Assembly: GCA_036558305.1 (NCBI GenBank)
Contig: DATBFX010000466.1
Location: 1-5,770 of the forward strand
DNA from: DATBFX01 sp036558305
Lineage (GTDB): Bacteria > Chloroflexota > Chloroflexia > Thermomicrobiales > UBA6265
Reading direction: 5' to 3'
DNA: 5,770 nt
Shown here: positions 4,315-5,770 of the stretch, in pieces
How positions within the stretch are numbered: the first letter of the stretch is position 1
Layout: the number at the start of each line of letters is the position of its first letter
Position numbers and translations under genes: made by a program
Notes under the pieces: generated by a model
Told to the model about the DNA's origin: nothing
The model's input: the letters and a program-made list of their open reading frames with translations, nothing else
Database searches by the model: none

Positions 4315-5736
4315 TCAAATGCCGGCCGCGGTCGGCCTCCTCCCGTGCCAATCCGTCCGCAATTGATACGCGTGCCCGGCGGCCAGGACAAGGTCCTCCT
4401 CAAAGGCGCGCCCGACGATCTGCAGACCGATCGGCAACCCGCGTTCGGTAAACCCGCAGGGCAGACATAGCGCCGGCTGGCCGGTCAGGTTGAAGGGCGA
4501 GACGAGGTGGTTAAGGACGGTCATGCCGCGCTCGCCTTCGCTCACCTCGACCGTCGTCTCGTCGAGCGGCATCGCCACGACCGGCATCGTCGGCAGCACC
4601 AGGAGATCGACCTCGCGCTGGATCTCCTCGATCTTGGCGCGCAGCCGCTCGCCCGCGTCCTTCGCCGCGAAGTACTCGACCGCCGGGATCGATCGGCCGG
4701 CCAGCAACCGCTCCAACACCGTCGCCGAATAGTCGTCCGGCCGGCTCTCCAACCATTCCCGGTGCGTGTGGGTCGCCTCCGGCACGATGATCGTCATGGC
4801 CGCGTCGGCCGCGCTCCCCTCCAACTCCGGGATCGCGACCTCGCGGACCGCGGCCCCGGCTTCCGCCAGCACCGGCACCGCGCGCCCGACCGCCGCGTCG
4901 ATCTCCGGATCGAGCCCCGCCCCCATCACGTTCGTCACGAACCCGATGGTCACGCCGTCCAACCGACCGCCGAGCGCCCCCGCGTAGTTGGGCACGGTAA
5001 CCGCGGCCGATGCCGGATCGCGCGGATCGGCGCCCGCGACCGCCTGCAACAGCACCGCCACGTCGCGGACCGAACGACCGAACGGACCGGCGTAGTCGAG
5101 CGACCAGGAGAGCGGTTGCAACCCGTAGCGGGAGACGCGGCCGAACGTCGGTTTCAACCCCACGGCGCCGCAAAAGGAGGCGGGGAGACGAATCGACCCC
5201 GCCGTGTCGCTGCCGAACGAGCCGAAGTCCAGCCCGGCGGCGACGGCCGCGGCCGAACCGCCGCTCGACCCGCTCGCGGTCCTGGTCAAATCCCAGGGAT
5301 TCTTCGTCGGCCCGTAGTCTGGATGCGCGACCGCGTAAGCCAATTCCAACAGGTTGGCCTTGGCGATCAGGATTGCCCCGGCGGCGCGCAACCGTGCCAC
5401 GATCGTCGCGTCTTCCTCGGGTACGAAGTCGGCCAGGAGGCGCGAGCCGCCGGTCGTTCTAATCCCCTTCGTCCAGAACAGATCCTTCACGGAGACCGGG
5501 ATACCATGCAACGGCCCGCGGTACTTCCCGGCGGCAATCTCCCGTTCCGCAGTTCGCGCTTCGGCCAGTGCCTCATCGCCCAACACCGTGATGTAGGCGT
5601 TGAGCATCGGATTCAGCAGCTCGATCCGCCGTAGCGCCGCCTCGACCACCTCGACCGGCGACACTTCGCGGCGCGCGATCGCTCCGGCGGTCTCGACGAG
5701 ATTGGGCATGAAACGAACATCATCAGGCTCACTCAT
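4315..5736 (-). CDS. Amidase-signature family hydrolase
   Basis: A 473-residue member of the amidase signature family, of ordinary length, which hydrolyses an amide (or similar C-N) bond with a Ser-cisSer-Lys triad. The catalytic lysine is K84 in IPVSVKD (80-85); the cis-serine is S157 in SGSSGGS (155-161) and the nucleophile S181 in SDTAGSIR (176-183). The 24-residue spacing of the two serines equals that of known members such as FAAH and GatA. The usual GGSSGG is SGSSGG here. The C-terminal LPCGFTERGLPIGLQIVG (425-442) is also typical. It resembles GatA, but no GatB or GatC gene is adjacent, so a stand-alone amidase with unknown substrate is more likely. No signal peptide is seen, hence cytoplasmic. 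The ATG is preceded by AAAGGA (complement at 5743-5748), 6 bases away. It heads a likely two-gene unit with the Uma2 gene. Confidence 0.93.
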   Translation of the reverse strand: MSEPDDVRFMPNLVETAGAIARREVSPVEVVEAALRRIELLNPMLNAYITVLGDEALAEARTAEREIAAGKYRGPLHGIPVSVKDLFWTKGIRTTGGSRLLADFVPEEDATIVARLRAAGAILIAKANLLELAYAVAHPDYGPTKNPWDLTRTASGSSGGSAAAVAAGLDFGSFGSDTAGSIRLPASFCGAVGLKPTFGRVSRYGLQPLSWSLDYAGPFGRSVRDVAVLLQAVAGADPRDPASAAVTVPNYAGALGGRLDGVTIGFVTNVMGAGLDPEIDAAVGRAVPVLAEAGAAVREVAIPELEGSAADAAMTIIVPEATHTHREWLESRPDDYSATVLERLLAGRSIPAVEYFAAKDAGERLRAKIEEIQREVDLLVLPTMPVVAMPLDETTVEVSEGERGMTVLNHLVSPFNLTGQPALCLPCGFTERGLPIGLQIVGRAFEEDLVLAAGHAYQLRTDWHGRRPTAAGI

Positions 5737-5742
5737 GACGCA

Positions 5743-5748
5743 TCCTTT
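5743..5748 (-). promoter_or_regulatory. Shine-Dalgarno of the amidase gene
   Basis: AAAGGA read on the - strand, 6 bases before the ATG at 5736. It supports this start. The promoter lies beyond the window; only 34 bases upstream are visible. Confidence 0.6.
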
Positions 5749-5770
5749 GGGATTCTCGTCGTAGGGGCGG

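Noticed and set aside
4507..5634. A 375-codon + strand frame opposite the amidase.
   Set aside because: Its product is dominated by Arg, Pro, His and Gln, typical of a shadow frame, and the - strand has a clear amidase-signature enzyme.
4315..5736. Amidase as the GatA subunit of the tRNA-dependent amidotransferase.
   Set aside because: The sequence resembles GatA in its motifs, but neither GatB nor GatC is adjacent, and the family contains many stand-alone amidases; not provable from the window.

Overview
The window is GC-rich chromosomal DNA with strong G/C preference at third codon positions and tightly packed genes. The mix of genes and the short heptamer/octamer tandem repeats between them would fit a high-GC Chloroflexota bacterium, for example a Thermomicrobia/Sphaerobacter relative. 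That placement is an inference from style and family content; there is no rRNA or marker gene to fix it.

Layout: (1) 1-97 is a non-coding leader with several short tandem repeats, ending in a Shine-Dalgarno. (2) 98-1453 is a probable two-gene + strand operon: a ureohydrolase (agmatinase/arginase family) with all metal ligands, then a small SnoaL/NTF2-like protein. (3) 1454-1779 has no intact gene. It holds a heptad repeat tract, a decayed C-terminal piece of a nitrilase-family gene, an inverted repeat and a possible promoter. (4) 1780-2088 encodes a 102-residue dimeric alpha/beta-barrel-like protein starting at TTG. (5) 2089-2190 is a leader with a perfect 11-bp hairpin. (6) 2191-3705 encodes a complete M17 leucyl aminopeptidase starting at GTG. 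(7) On the - strand, an amidase-signature hydrolase (5736-4315) is followed after 27 bases by a Uma2-family putative nuclease (4287-3721). This pair converges on the aminopeptidase with a 15-base gap.

Most recognisable enzymes are hydrolases acting on C-N bonds (ureohydrolase, aminopeptidase, amidase, and the nitrilase remnant), which suggests peptide, amide and guanidino nitrogen salvage. They are in different transcription units, however, and nothing shows they form one pathway.

I see no tRNA, rRNA, CRISPR array, transposase or attachment site, and no convincing undescribed multi-gene system. The points most worth a second look are the heptad repeats, the nitrilase remnant beside them, the hairpin in front of the aminopeptidase, and start codons that a simple longest-frame annotation would get wrong.
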